This document shows positions 1-13,762 of a stretch of DNA of 64,000 nucleotides, in pieces. Position numbers and translations under genes: made by a program. Source of the stretch: Anastatus disparis (taxonomy: Eukaryota; Arthropoda; Insecta; Hymenoptera; Eupelmidae); contig JAFFSR010000239.1 of NCBI GenBank assembly GCA_017163975.1, forward strand, positions 1,116,001 to 1,180,000, in the 5' to 3' direction. Position 1 is the first letter of the stretch; each line of letters opens with the position of its first letter. The notes under the pieces were generated by a model, which saw only the letters and a program-made list of their open reading frames with translations, ran no database searches and was not told where the DNA came from.

Positions 1-618
1 TAATCCCAAACCGCATTGAATAATTCTCTAATGGCAAAAGTTCGAAGTTCAATATTTGAATAAGTTTTCACTTGATAACTCCGGCAAGCAAAGAAGTTAA
101 CATTTGTGTTATTAATAGCACAACTTCATTATTATCGACGTCTGCATTATAAGACAAGACGTTATATATCAAAACTATATATGACGATTGGTTTACCTAA
201 CAAGAATCTACATGTAGATGTATAGGCTAGAAATGCTAAAACGAGAATCGAGAGTAAACGGATTTTCGACTTAGCTTCCCTATATATCTCTGCATCTTCG
301 TATAATCTTCCACAGTAAGATATGCAATTAGTCGAGCCAGAGAGAACAAAGTTTAATTTGTTTATCATTAGTAGCTCTTGTGTGTGAGCGTGAAATGCAT
401 TGAATAAACCGATGGGTGTACCGATAAACTTTAAGATTATATATGCCAATAAATATTTTGATTAGTTAAATAAAGTTTAATGGTGTTAGTTAAATGATAA
501 ATTGTTCATTTGTTTTCCAATTTTATATTTATTTAACGATTATTTATAATAAAAAAATTTTTTATCGCAGTTATCGTACATAATTATCGATATAATTAAC
601 GAAGCACTATATCATCTT
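1..618. other. AT-rich 3' flank of cuticle gene A, no gene seen
   Basis: No reading frame here has protein-like composition, RNA-gene structure or splice logic. It is AT-rich sequence beyond the 3' end of the minus-strand cuticle gene that stops at 693. The longest open frame (162-449, minus) is low-complexity and has no recognisable domain. Confidence 0.5.
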
Positions 619-624
619 TTTATT
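619..624 (-). terminator. candidate poly(A) signal of cuticle gene A
   Basis: AATAAA on the minus strand, 69 nt beyond the TAA of gene A. It is the first canonical hexamer downstream of the stop. AT-rich surroundings make chance matches common, so confidence is moderate. Confidence 0.4.
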
Positions 625-692
625 TAAACATCTGAATAAAGTCATAAATTATTGAATAATTAAAGTAATTCTAATGAAATAAAAATAATAAA

Positions 693-2599
693 TTAACCTC
701 GTGGAGGTGGCCTGACTGGACCGCCACTATCAATGTTATCTTCTTCAGGATGAGCTGCGTTCCATTCAAGGGCGCGTTGGATTTCTGGTGGTATTGGTGG
801 CGCCGTTGGGATGTGAGAGCCTTGCGCTACGTAACCATTCTCGTCGGCTTGGAATTGAATGCTCACAACTTCGCCGTTCGGTGCTGTGTAGGATGTTGCT
901 CCTTGGGATGATACTGCTGGACCTTCGGGACCTGATGCTTTTGGCGCGCCTGATTCTTGATGGCTTATACCGTTGCTCGTTTCAAAGCTGTATGGTAAAA
1001 CAATGATTCGTTGTTAATTTTTTTTCTATATGCGCGTGATTGTGTAAAGTGAAAATATTTTATAAATTTCAGAATTGAATTTTATTTTTAGAAAACATTC
1101 TAATAATGCTTTAAAAGAGTTTGTATTCATTTCTGAATCAATCTATGAAATAAAAGCATTTGAAAATGTCTACTTTAATTTAATTCATATAGTATATTAA
1201 TTTTAAAAATTTCTAAATTGCTTTTGCATGAAAAAAAAATTATTAATGTACATTGTAATGCACATTGGTTCTGAAAGGGTAATTTATGTTATGATGGAAA
1301 AGTAATTAAGAACGGCAAAAATGTAAACTATTTTAATGTTCCAACTCGTAATTATAAAAATGAAATATTAAAATATCGCGTTTGTATGTCAATTTATTAA
1401 AAAAGAAAAAAGTGGAATGTTTTTGATGAGCATTATTAAGTAATGCCTCAGACTCGAAGTAGACATTCTCCAAAAGTGAAAGTCAAGAAAATTGCAAAGT
1501 GCAACCCCACGCGTGACTCTAGTAATGATTGACAAAAAAAATGTAAGCAGAAAGAAAAAAATGATCATGACTCAACGAATAATTTACCGTTAAGGTAGTT
1601 AAAATCGCTTCTTTGCTAATCACAATAATTATCAGCACTTCATTGTTATGAAAATCTAAAATATCTTCGATCATTAATATAATCTTCTTTCTAATATGAA
1701 TAAAGAAGAATTTCATGGAATGTCAATGATAATCAATAATTATATTGCAAATAATGACGGATTATATTTTTAATAATTTGCCATCGACTTGTATTAATTA
1801 TTGGAATAATTGATTCGTGTAACGTTGTAACTCTATCAATCAACTATAATACAAACCGTAAATAAGAAATATAAATTTTTTTTTCTAAAATTATTTATAA
1901 ATAATAAATAAATAATTTAATTTATCTCTCGTCATGTGCATGCAAATTTCCAAGATGATTGACAATTTAGCTCAGCTTCCAAAGTGTGGAAGATTTAGAT
2001 AAAAAAAAAGAATTTGTATTTTTTAAAAAATTATAATTTATAATAAGAATTTAAATCCATTTGTAATTTCTCAAAGTAAGCATAAAAAAAGACAAAAAGG
2101 TTCTACTCTTGATTCTCGAACGAATTCTCTTATTGCATGTTTCCTCGTTTCCGCACTATGCTACTATTGTCTACATCGTCGTCCAAACAATCCCTGGAAA
2201 CCCAATAGCCGAATATTCTCTCGTAATACTCATCCCTTAACTACTACTTGCAACATGTTGGAAACCTCCTCGAACTAATAATCCAAGAACCTTAAACCCT
2301 TATGCAATAGAATTCACTCTATCTATCTATCTATCTCCGCTTCTCTATGCTTTTAGCTCTACAGTTTAGGCATCCCCTTTCTATATATGTATATATATAG
2401 GTCTTGCTTCTGGAATTTCAATAGTGCAGAGAAGTATTAAGCTATGGTTTACTCACTTGTTGACGTAGTTGCCATCGAAGTTGACCTCGAGCTGTTGGGA
2501 TGTGATGACGGCATCCTTATCAGCTCCGCCACCACCGCCACCAAGACGTTGCGGTGCTCCAAGGGTTACCGTTACACACACGGCGAGCGTTACCAGAAT
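693..2599 (-). CDS. RR-1 cuticular protein, gene A (5' exon not located)
   Basis: Secreted structural cuticle protein expected to bind chitin in the procuticle. Two exons are clear on the minus strand: 2599..2457 (acceptor cgtag, donor GTGAGT, leaves in phase 2) and 987..693 (acceptor atacag, ends in TAA). Joined, they encode 145 residues lacking only the start. The first residues, ILVTLAVCVTVTLGAPQ, form a hydrophobic signal-peptide core with probable cleavage before APQ. A six-glycine run follows, then the RR region: FETSNGISHQESG and, near residues 77-106, GATSYTAPNGEVV then IQFQADENGYVAQGSHIP, matching the extended Rebers-Riddiford consensus. The tail has the family's PPIPPEIQRALEWNAAHPEED motif region and ends in PVRPPPRG. 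It resembles the SgAbd-2-type endocuticle glycoproteins. Exon 2 enters in phase 0, so an upstream ATG exon must exist. Candidates at 2879..2887, 3645..3653 and 22025..22039 are all compatible, but none is convincing. Confidence 0.93.
988..2456 (-). other. phase 2 intron of cuticle gene A
   Basis: Intron between the two located exons of gene A, running from GTGAGT (2456, minus) to the acceptor at 988-989. The content is AT-rich. It includes a short (TATC)n run at 2318-2336 and nothing else I can identify. Minus-strand open frames here (for example 1519-1716) are low-complexity. Confidence 0.85.
2318..2336. repeat. (TATC)n microsatellite
   Basis: About five uninterrupted TATC units inside the intron of gene A. 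Confidence 0.8.
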
Positions 2600-5500
2600 C
2601 TACGTACAAAGTAATGTTCCAACAATTTTCAAATGTTTAGTAAGTTCTGAACTTTGACTTTTTTATTTTTACTTTTTAATTTCCAAGTCTTTTATTTTTG
2701 GCCAGCTATATTAGCTAATTATGTAGCTAATTAGTAGTAGCTAATTATTAGCAAAAAAGTTGTTATATTGAACTAAATAAGCCAATGTAATCAAAGAAAT
2801 CAATTTTTCTAAAGAATAAAAGTAAATTTTAAATTATATAGTTTTTTTTAACTTTTAGAAAATTTAAATTTCTTTTACTTTGTTCATTACACCATAATGA
2901 TGTGATAACACGAAAATTATCAATCAAGAGAACGTAATTTTCTTGCAAAACTTATAATTATGTAGTTATGTAGTTTTACGGAAGTTTCATACGTCAAAGA
3001 TTTTTCAAAAACAAGTTTCAAAAAGCTTTTCTGACGTTTTGTTAATATTACATTTGCTAAATGTAATTGCAGCTTATGAATAATGATTGCACGTATGCAT
3101 TTGTGTATAATAAAACCTGTAAGACCAGTTTGCAATTCTTTCATGAAGAATATGCAGAAAATTTCTAAAATAATATTTTCTTAATACTTTAATTACCATT
3201 CAAATTTAAATTTTATTCATACTATTGAAAAATTTTAACATTAGTATGAAATATCTAAGTTTTATTAATTTTTGATAAAGTAATCAGTAAATTTAAAAAA
3301 TAATATTCTAAAAACTTTTAAGTTGGCTCAATCTTTAAAATTAAAATTAAAATTTTTTGAATTAAAGTTTTACGTAAAAAAAATTAAACCCACCCATCCT
3401 CAAAAGAAGAAGAGAGAGGCGCGCATACGATCGATCTTTCTAAGCTTCGTCCCTCCCCCCAGCTCTTAATAATCAGCAATTAATTTCTAAAGTGTTTCTC
3501 GCTCCCACATAAACATTGTTGCTCTACATAATGTATAACATTAGCGATAGTTATATCTTTTAAAACAATGCAAAATTCAAAAGCTTCTCTCCGCTTCTCT
3601 TTTGCGCCATTGTTGCAGAAGAGAGAGCAGCGGCAGCAGCGCACCTTTTGCATTTAAATTATCTCTTCGATCACAATAGCGTATAGTCCCCCAAAAGAAA
3701 AAAAAATAAAGCACACGACGCCTTCTTTGAAACTAAACGAAAATAAAACAAAAAAGAGAAAAGAAAAAGAAACAAAAAAGAGGCAAAGAATGCATAGTAG
3801 AGAAAAACCCTCCTCTAACATTCCCATAGCCAAATAAGAGGAGAAGAAGAAGAAGAAGATAAAAAAGATAAATAAAATAAAAAGCTCTTGAGAATCCATC
3901 GAGGCGCTCTCGCGGAAAATTTTCGATCAAACTCTTACCCTTCCTTATACCGCCACCTCAGCGAGAGTGAGAGAGAGTAAAGAAGAGAGTATTCGCCCAA
4001 CACCTGCGCCAAACTCGAAATCGAAGGCGCGTTACATGTATGCATGTGTTAAACTTGCATATGTATACATGACAACGTGAAACTTATGTGACAGAATAAA
4101 AAAATAATGCCAATTATTCTAAGCTTCGCTTATAAAACAATGAGATTTGTTAAACAAAGGATAAAAGTATAAATACTCAGCTATGCATGAGACGAGAGAC
4201 AATAAGAGAAAAATAAGCTAAAAATGTAGTTTTTTCTTCGATTAAAATATTTTATGTATATTAAGATAAGGCGATGTTTGTTGAACAATTATTCCACGAA
4301 TCTTAAATGTTGTTGGTATTAATATGGAATTGAAGAACAATAAAAAAAAGTGTTATAAGATAAAATAACATTGGTGACACCTTCGATTAATGTTTTACAA
4401 ATTATGCGTAGGACTTTTAGTTTGATTTATCGATATTAAATGTAATATCGGATAGCGTTGAAGAACAATGTGGTATTAGAAGGTTATTAGGCGTATTCAA
4501 ATTATTTTTACAATCGCTGACGAAATTAACGCTAATAGAAAAAGTTTAATTTATCATTTTGAATTGTTTACTCGAAGACGACTCTATATGTATAAATTTT
4601 GCGTTGCATGATAAATTTTGTAATTTACCGTCTTTCAATTCTCGTTGGAATATGAAAATTACAATGAAGATATTTTTTTTTGCGCAGGATCTTAAAAATA
4701 ATTTTAAATTAATCAAAATAGATTCTGAGCGTTGTTTGAATAGCCTTTTTAATGGAGTTATAAAAAATCAATGTAATTACTGTCGTAAATAACGTTTCCA
4801 TCGACTTTTAGAGCTTTTCAAAAGAGGATCTGACAATAGATTATTCAAAGAGATCTTAATCGCATATCCAATCTTAATTAAACTCATTTGTTCAATAAAT
4901 GAAAACATAAAAGATGAAATTTCCAAGAAGAAGGAAAATTTTTTCAAAATTTTCTAGATAAAATAAGCCAAGAGTATCAGATAAAGACAAAAAGAATGAA
5001 CAGAAAAAAAATTGATGGAAAACAATTAAAATACTCTTCAATTCTTAATGAATGAATCTTGTATATCCAAGTTGAGATTTGTATATACGTATATACATAT
5101 CTTTGGTAATCCTATAAACACTAGTCCCAGGGTGTGTCAGCTTTTTCCCTGGATGCTTGATCTATCGATATATGCATTAAGAGTTCTTCTCTTTTCTCTC
5201 TCTCTCTCTCATATCTCTTCACTTTGGGTTGGGTTCCAATCTTCTTATATAGGTGAAAAAGCCTTTAGGCAAAATCGTGCTGCTTATACGGCGTGTGCAG
5301 CGAATTATCTCGAAAGTCATATAAAAGTGTATATGTATATACATAAAGGAGGAGCAAATCTTTATATATTTTTTTTTCTCTTCTTGTTGCTGGTGGCTTT
5401 TTTTTTGCTTATAAAAGAAAAAGGAATGCCCCGGTTGAAAGGGCGCCGCGCGTTTCTATTGGAATAATGGTGCATCTGAAACGCTTGTTTTAATGTTACG

Positions 5501-8500
5501 TCATACAACAACGAGAGGTTAGAAATGACATTATGAAATGTTTAATGCCGAGAGAGAGAGAGAGAAGAGGAGAGGAGAGTTCTTCTTATAAGTTGTGTAT
5601 ATATGCTATTATAAAGGAGGATAGGTTGAGAAGGAAAAAAAAGAAGGAATAAAAGGTGAGTGTAGAGAAGCAAGGTGCAGTGGAAGGCTTACTTTAAGTT
5701 ATAATGTGGATGAGATATATGTACAATGATGGAGTTAAGTGCAATAAAAAAGAAGAGAAGAAAAATAATAGTCCTTCTGTCTATGAGATATAACTTTGGT
5801 TTTGGCATGGCTAAGATATCTAGAGAGCTTTAATGCTTCTTTTTTTAACAAATATTTCCTTTTTTTTGTTTTGTTTTTCTTCTGTTTTTTTTCTACTATT
5901 TAGTTTTTACTTTTTTACTAGATCTTAATTTTAGTCAAAAATTCATACAAGTGTAATTTTAATTATAATACAATTATACCCTGGTGGAAACTGAAAGGTT
6001 TTTTTACCATTTTATGACCAGTAGAAATGGAAACGGTTTTTTAACATTTTATGGTCATTTATTTCTACCAATTATTCTAGGGTAGTTTCATAAAATTTTA
6101 GTTTGCTTTTAGTTTACATTAAAGTTTAATTTAACTGTAATCGATACGCATTCTACTTTGATGCTACATATCTCACGCTACCTTCGCATACGTTTAGATC
6201 TGAAATTCCTTATAATTTTTCCAGAGTGCAAAACTATTAGTTTATACCGAAGAATTTCGCATTAGATTCAGCGAATAAATGCCATTGCAAGCATTCACAG
6301 AAGAAAAACAAAGTCAAACAAAATGTTTCCAATTCACAATACGCTTCAATAGCTAAATCATGATTCATCAATAATGAAACCATCCACACCTTCTCTACAA
6401 GCATGTAACACATACATCTGGTAGGCGTAAAAGTGACTATTGAATTAAAAAATAATAAAAAAAAGAAGCTAATAAAATGTCTAATACACAATCCAATCAA
6501 ACTATATAAAGAAGAAGAAGAAGCTACCTCTTAGAAATAGTGATGAGTCGTTTAAGAGGTCAATGCTACCGTTGACATTTGTATTATATATTGTCCTCCC
6601 AATCGTTTATACGTACATTACACAGCGTGGAATTCCTATAACCGAAGGGGTGCAGCATTCATAAATGAAGAGAGAGAAAGAGAGAAAGGCATATATACAT
6701 AAATGTTGGCATTGCATTGTTCCAAGGCCGGGGAAAATATATAGCTTCATCTTTCTCTTTTTCACTCTCTCGCTCTTTCGCTCTCTCTTTCATTCTTGAC
6801 TTATACGAGATGTAATAAACGCGCGCTTGATGAGTACTGGATGTAAAAAAAAAAGAATCACGGGGGTCCATTGTTCAAGTTAGCGCGAATCTTTAAAGCA
6901 TTAAATTGTCCATAAAGAAAGAAAAAAAAGGCATAAAGGTAATAGTACGAGAAATATCAAAAAAAGGACAACACTGTGTGCATTGTGAAGTAAGCTTTTG
7001 TAAGAAAATTATTACGTTCATCGGGTATACGAGAGACATGTTAACGGGGTTTTATTGTCTAAACTTGTGGATTAATATAATGACTTCTTTTTTTTTTCTT
7101 TCTTTACAATAAGTTTATTATTACGGTGAATGTTGTAATGGTAAATTATTGATTAGTAATTTCGAAGAACTTTTAATCAATACAAAGGATGATGAGTTTT
7201 ACAGTGAAGGTTTAATTATTCAGCATTTTTTAGATGTGTCCTTAATTAAAAAATTTGATACCCGAATTATGAAGAATTCATTTGGTGTTTCAAAATACAT
7301 TTTAATAAATCATCAAAATTAAATGAACGACGAATTATTTCGAAATGTTAATAAAGAAAGAAACTAATTGAACTAAAATTAATGAATAAATTATAAAGAA
7401 AATTTTTACTAAGAAACTACTCATATTAAAGAAAATTACATCTGACAAGCCCGGAAAATTCCATAATTGAAAATTGAAAATGCAAATGAATTTTTTTTCA
7501 AATCTGAATAATGTAACTCTATTTCCATTTATTTGCACGAGAAAAAACCCGTTGAATTAAAAAAAAAAGTAGAAAGAAGTGCATCGAAATATGTAAATAG
7601 TACAAAAGTATGCGTATAGTCAAAATGTGTACATATATATATGTTTTCAGATGTTGCAGCATAGATAAAACGCTTTTATTGTTCGTTGAGTTTTTCGGTC
7701 CGTACGAACGTATATATAAGAGCTGTGCCATTTTTCCTTTTCCATTATGTTTCTCTTTTATATTTCTGTTAACTCATTCTCTTTCTCTCACTTTGTTTAT
7801 TTTCTACCTTTCTTTTGAAGCCCGAAGAATTCGCGTATATGAATCTCTTTTTCAAAGTACGTATATATACTGAATCAAAGGCGAATCCGTTACCTTTTAA
7901 GTCAAAGCTTCTCTTATCTTTTTTTAAACCATTTACCATCGCGATATGAAGGCAAAAAATGAAACCTTTTTAAAATTATGTAACTTGTGGTATGAGCTTA
8001 TAAGGCAAATATTACTTTGATAAAAATTTAATTATCATGAGATTTTTGCATTTTAACGTTATTTTCTTTGTGAAATTACTTGCAATTGCAGAGATGTGCA
8101 ATGTTATTCGAATTATTTTCTAAGTATTTACATTTACCATCAAGGAATCCAGATAATATTTCAAGAAAATTTAAATTTACCTCAGAGAACAAATAAATCT
8201 TACAATTTGACAATCGTTTTTCAACTAGAAAGCTCCGAATAAAAAGAAAGAAAGAAAAAAAGGGTATTATTAATTTAATTCAAAGATTATTATTCACAGA
8301 ACACGTAATTAAATATCTCGAAAATTTATCGCTTGCAAAAGTTTAAGACTATTCATTGTAAAAGGTTAATAAAGAAAAGGTTAAACAAACAAAGCAAAAA
8401 TTTTAAAATACGACCAAACTTTCAACATGGTTTTTTATCAAAAGATTAACTCCACCTCCTCTTTTTTTAAATTCTAAAAAAATTTCTCTCTCTTCACAAT

Positions 8501-10878
8501 CGTTCAAATTAATCAGAAGCAGTAACTAATCATTCTCGGTAATACACTCTGCCCACTTTTCTTAAAATCTCATTGGAATATATACGTGCATATGTATATA
8601 AGAAAAAGGAATTGATTGCAAAAGTTCTCTTGTACACGTATATAGAGAGAGCCGGCATTTTCAATATCTTTCATTCGCATTGTTAAAGGATCCGCGTGCC
8701 TTTTTAAAAGCCGTTGCACCTTACGAAATCCTTTAGCGCGCTCTTTGCTCTTTTGCTCTCTCTCTCTTTCATTTATATATAGCATCTATGCATATAACAT
8801 CTTTTAAAGAAGGTGGATAAAGAATTCTTTTTTTTATCTTTTGCACGACAGAGAAAGAGAGAAAAAGAGAGAGAAGGAGAAGAAAATTTTACGTGATGTA
8901 TTATTACGTTCTTCATTAGCTATTCGTTTCTGTGTATTATATACGTTCTTCGTAATGTAAATTCGTGTTCTTTTTTATTTTTCATTTCTTTTCTTTTCTT
9001 TTTAACTTCAAGTTATGTATATGCCAGTGCTGCTTTATTACAAGGTGCATTATAATTTTTCTATCTTTTTTTTCATCACCTTCGATTGGTGTATGTTTTA
9101 GAGAATGAAAAAAAGTAGGTGGAGTGATGTACACGCGTCGAAGGCGAGGTGGCTTGTAGCCCGAGGAAATTGGCAATGATAGCTGAGTGTAATTGGTTGA
9201 TATAACGAAATTCTTGGATGTTTCTAACAGAATGTTGTGTTTTAATGGAAAAAATAGGATTTCAAATAATGTGATCTCAAAGATAAATTTTGTAAAAAGA
9301 TGTACTATTGTTTCAAAGTTTAGAGAAAGGTTAAATTTTGAATCTTAGTTAATGATGAAAAATTTTCGAACAAAATTTCATTTAAATTGGCAATTTTAAA
9401 TTCTTAATGTTAAGTAAGATAAATTTTAATGAGATTTTTTTAACTAAAATTAAATCAATTATTGCTAAATACTTTCTAACTAGAAAAATTTTGAAATACT
9501 TTATTTTTGCTTTCGTTCTAATAATGGATAACAATATAAGCTCTTATTAAATTATTACTAATATTATCAGGCCGAAAGAAACTTTTATTAAAATTAAAAA
9601 AGTTTTTTATCTCATAAAAGATTGTTTTCATAAATTAAAAAAAAATTGACCATCTTTTGAAATCCAATCACACGGTGCAAGCTTTTTGTACTTTAAACTC
9701 TCGCCAACAAACTCAGATTTTTACACAAATACTTTTAACAAATTTCATTAAATTTTTTTGCTATTTTATATTTTTTTTTCAAATTTTATATTTAGGTTCC
9801 AGAATATCTCAAATTCTAAAGTTACTACAGACACAATCGACTTGTTTACCAAAAATCTATTTTATAAAAAAAAAGTTGATTAACATTGTTAATTGTAAAA
9901 AATACTTTTTGTTTCAATTATTTCTTACCATAACAAAGTGAACTTTAATATTAAAAAAAGAAACAATCCAGAAAAGCAAAAGAAGAAGAATAATAGAAAA
10001 GAATTCACGAAACACATTGTAATCAGTGCCAAAAGAATTTTTCCAATTGTACGTTCTAAGATAGGCGAGCTTTTTCGCGATGGTCTTCATCGTATACGAA
10101 AAAAAAAGAAGCATAAGAGTTTCCTATTGTTATATCTTTTCTAGCAAATAGTGATTCGATCGTCTTGTAAACTGAACGTATTTCTTTCTTTTTTATTTCG
10201 TGAATGTACCAAAAAGGGAGCGTCTTTCTTTTTTTTTCTTCTCTATTTACTCTTTGTATAATGGCGTGACATTTGCCATTGTGTACGTGTGTGTTTTTGT
10301 ATACTTTTTTTTATCATTATATACCACAGCCAGAGAAATAGAAAGATAAAGTAAGAATTTTCCTTGGTATTTAAGCCAACGGGAAAAATATTGCGAATTG
10401 TTAGAATAAGGTGCTTTAGGATTATGTGTCACTTAAGGTTAAAAGATTTTTAGAGAAAAATGGGTCACGAAATTTTTATAGCGCGGGATTCGTTAAGATT
10501 CTATCGTGACCAGTATTGTAATTATATTAAATAAAGAATATGAAGATAATGAAATAAAATAAATTTTTTATGGATAGATTAAATGTTACGAACAATATAA
10601 TTATGACGTAATGTAAATCAAAATTTCGAAGCGTTAAATTTTTATAGGTATAACATGGCCAAATATTCAAGACGTTTAAGTTTTGTGTTTCAATTAATAA
10701 TTTATGTTCAACATTACGCGCGTTTAAGTTTTCCAAGTTCTTCTTGCAGCTTAAATATTAAAACATGTACATGCGAAGCGTGTGCGCGAAATCTTGTAAA
10801 ATACAATATGCTTTTAAAAAGAAAAGAAAATGTTAGTTGGTAATTACTTTTTAAAATATCAATTATAAAATTAAAATT
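2600..10878. other. AT-rich desert 5' of gene A; purine-rich and CT-rich patches
   Basis: No protein-coding exon could be supported. The stretch should contain, or be spliced over by, the first exon and promoter of gene A if that intron is short. It has GA/CT low-complexity patches (about 3955-3990, 5195-5212, 5549-5580, 6761-6792, 8755-8770, 8849-8890), an AAG-rich stretch (3838-3861) and several TATA-like strings (plus strand 7703-7716; minus strand near 3945, 5240 and 8775). Open frames over 60 codons are dominated by F, L, K, I and S and look random. Confidence 0.5.
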
Positions 10879-11098
10879 GAGGTCGTCTGTGGCTCAGTCG
10901 GTAGAGTGATGGGCCCGTAATCTCGAGGATCCGAGTTCGAATCCCGCTCTCGGCGACCGACTGATACAAGCACCACTGTATACGTTATATGTGTTTTGTT
11001 CATGAAATTTATAAAAACACAGACGACCTCCGTCGCTAATTAGCATCGTAATGATAGCATAGATGCCACGACGTTAAATAAAATAAAAAAATAAAAAA
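10879..11098 (+). mobile_element. tRNA-derived SINE, copy 1
   Basis: Short non-autonomous retroelement moved by LINE machinery. The tRNA-like head spans 10881-10958. Its 5' GGTCGTC pairs with 3' GGCGACC as a 7-bp acceptor stem. It has a Pol III A box TGGCTCAGTCGG and a B box GAGTTCGAATCCC. The body reads CAAGCACCACTGTATACG, later CCTCCGTCGCTAATTAGC and ATCGTAATGATAGCAT, and the 3' end is ACGTTAAATAAAATAAA plus an A-rich tail. The first 13 bases, GAGGTCGTCTGTG, are exactly complementary to CACAGACGACCTC in the body. Five further copies in the window share this layout. It is not a tRNA gene: the T-stem is disrupted and the sequence continues about 140 nt past the head. Confidence 0.88.
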
Positions 11099-12012
11099 TT
11101 AATTCAATTCTATTATTTAAGGGTTTTCAAAGGAAAATATTCAAAACTTTAAATATTATATTATTTTTAATTATTTTTTTTCAAAATATAAGAATCAAAA
11201 GTTAGTATGAAAAAATGTGTATGAACTTGTAGCAACATCTCGTAAATTTTAATTACACCAAAGTAAGAATCAATAAAAATCTAAACACAGTAATTACATA
11301 TTCCATGTATTGCAATTCATTGTAATGGATTTAAAAATAAAAAAACAATTTTCTATTTTTTCTTTAAAAAGCAACATCTTCTAAAACTACATACGAGAAG
11401 TAATTTAACGTTTAATGTGTACATTGACAAGATGGGTTTATGTTTTCTATGAATAGAAGTAGATTTACAAGGCAAGACACTCTAGGTGTGTAAGCTCGTG
11501 TGTTTATTTACTAGATTGACTAATGTAAATTTGTATCTTACAGGCTTCAAGATGGTTAAATTATTATGCTTGAGTGAAAATAACATTAATGAAAAGCTAC
11601 ATTGAGTGCGTCCTGGAATTCGTAAGTTTCAAACAAATGCAAATTATGCAATAAATTTGATAGTAATTACATAAATTATATGTGCTTTTACATTGAATTT
11701 TTCTTCTTGTTTTGAATAAAAATTTTTAGAAATTACTCGTTATCAACTTAAATTCATTAGTATCAGTTACAAAATAAATATAATCGATATCAAAAAGAAA
11801 AATTATTTTTTATTATTTATTAAAATAAAATCAATATTAAAAAAAAATAAATTACAATGCCAAATTTCTTTATATCATACAAATATGGTTTAACTATGGA
11901 AACTAAACCTTCAGAATTCATTACCTTATAAAATAATTTAACTTTCCACCATAAAAATCCCAAAGGTTAAACAAAAGCCCATTTAACACTTCGATCATTT
12001 CAAATAGATAAA

Positions 12013-12036
12013 AAAGAAGAAGAAGAAGAAGAAGAA
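12013..12036. repeat. (AAG)n microsatellite
   Basis: Run of AAG units merging into an A tract. Confidence 0.8.
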
Positions 12037-13740
12037 AAAAAAATGAAATCGTTCAATGCAACGACCTATTAGCCTTTCTTTCATTTCTCGAGCCTCTTCT
12101 CTGATTCATCTCCCTTCGTATATGCACTATAAGCCAAGCAAATGATATCGAACCCGCGCACTTTTACTTTCCAATTCTACGCCTTCTATACTCCCATTCC
12201 CTCCTCCTCTTCCCTTCCTCTCTCTTTCTTTTCTTGTGAGATGTGTATATACGCGAACTTCGAACCTGAATGCAAAGAGTTCACGAGTCGTATAATACTA
12301 GGGAATATAAAGAGAGGAAAAAAAGCTCGATTTTAAAGAATTTAATGTATTCCATCTGGCATGAGCATTGGAAATTAAAAGGACGAGATAAGATTAAAAA
12401 TTATTTTTCAGTTTTTTCTTCGTTTTTTTTTCATTATTGAGTTTATTGATCATTCTTTTTACTTTATACGCGTTTGGGTTGTTTTAGTCTGCTGTTCATT
12501 TTGAGTGGTTGTAAAAGATTTTTTTCTTTTTTTGTTGCTAAAAGTTTGTAGTTTATGCTTTAGTTATGAAAGTTGGGTTGAGCAAGAATTTTCTGTGTAA
12601 TTATTTACAAGTATGCGCGCACAATAGTTTGACGTTTCTTGGAGGATTCAAAAGATTAATTTTAATTGTATTATAGATTAATTAATTGATTAATAAGAAT
12701 AGAATGGTAAATAGTAAAGTTTAATGTACTTCAAATTTGAAATTTAATTAGAATCAGAAATAAAAAACAAATAAAAATTTAATACAATTAATAGATTTCC
12801 AAGAATGAAGATTTAAAAAAAATAGTAAAATAAATTTGATTAAATAAAATAGATTTTATGAAATTCAAAGGAGAATTTGTTAAAAAAAGGTAAAAAAAAA
12901 TAAATAGAATTAAATTGAAAAAAAAAATGAAACGAAAAAAAAATATGCAGGTATAAAAGAACTTAGATTGATTAACAGTGTTTGCTGCTGCTTTAATATT
13001 CTTCGCGAAATTTATCTTTATTTATTTTTGTTAAGCGAGCAAAACTACGCAATAAAAACTTGAATTTTAGTGCACTAGAAGTATTTAAAAAGCTTCAGAA
13101 GAAAGTAAAAAATGAGTCTGGTCAAAGACTTAATTTCCTGTTACCGCGAAAATTTACCATGTGCGATAATGGAATTTATTTTATCAGATTAGATGGCGTT
13201 CGAGTGCAAAAGTCAATAATTGCGTTAAGATATTATTCTGTTTTTGATGTGAAAAGAAAATTTTTGAGACGTGTCGAAAAGTGTAATTAATTTAATTAAA
13301 GCTTTCAAAATTTGTTTAATTATTAAATTTGCAAATTAAAGTTTTCTATGTCAAGTATTATAAATATGTTAATTAAATTTCGAGTGAAAATAAATTTGAT
13401 AATTAGTCAACTTGTAAATTTAAATTTCATTTAATTCAAATTAATTACCAACAAATTTAAAGTTACAAAAATTAATGCGAAAATTTATAAATTACCAATA
13501 AGTTAATGTATCAAAAAAAAAGAAAATGTCATTTTACAATAAAGCCAATCCTCAATTCACACTTTTACTTTCGCAAAATACCAAACACACATACATACAC
13601 ACGTGCATGTAAGCATCAAGTAATATTTAAGCAATAAATAGCTCCACCCAATAGAACGTTGAATCTCATCTTCATTAAAGAAGATCCCGCTTGAGGCAGT
13701 GTTGAACGTTTGACCCTGCTACTCTAGCCGTACATAATAC

Positions 13741-13762
13741 GTATATACATACATACATACAT
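13741..13762. repeat. (TACA)n microsatellite
   Basis: TATACATACATACATACAT-type run, about four to five tetramers. Confidence 0.75.

Noticed and set aside
788..1006. 72-codon plus-strand frame over gene A
   Set aside because: It is antisense to the RR-1 coding exon 987..693, whose minus-strand translation matches the cuticle-protein family.
10881..10958. A tRNA gene
   Set aside because: The acceptor stem and A/B boxes are tRNA-like, but the T-stem carries extra bases and the head is continuous with a conserved 140-nt body repeated at five other sites, so it is a SINE.
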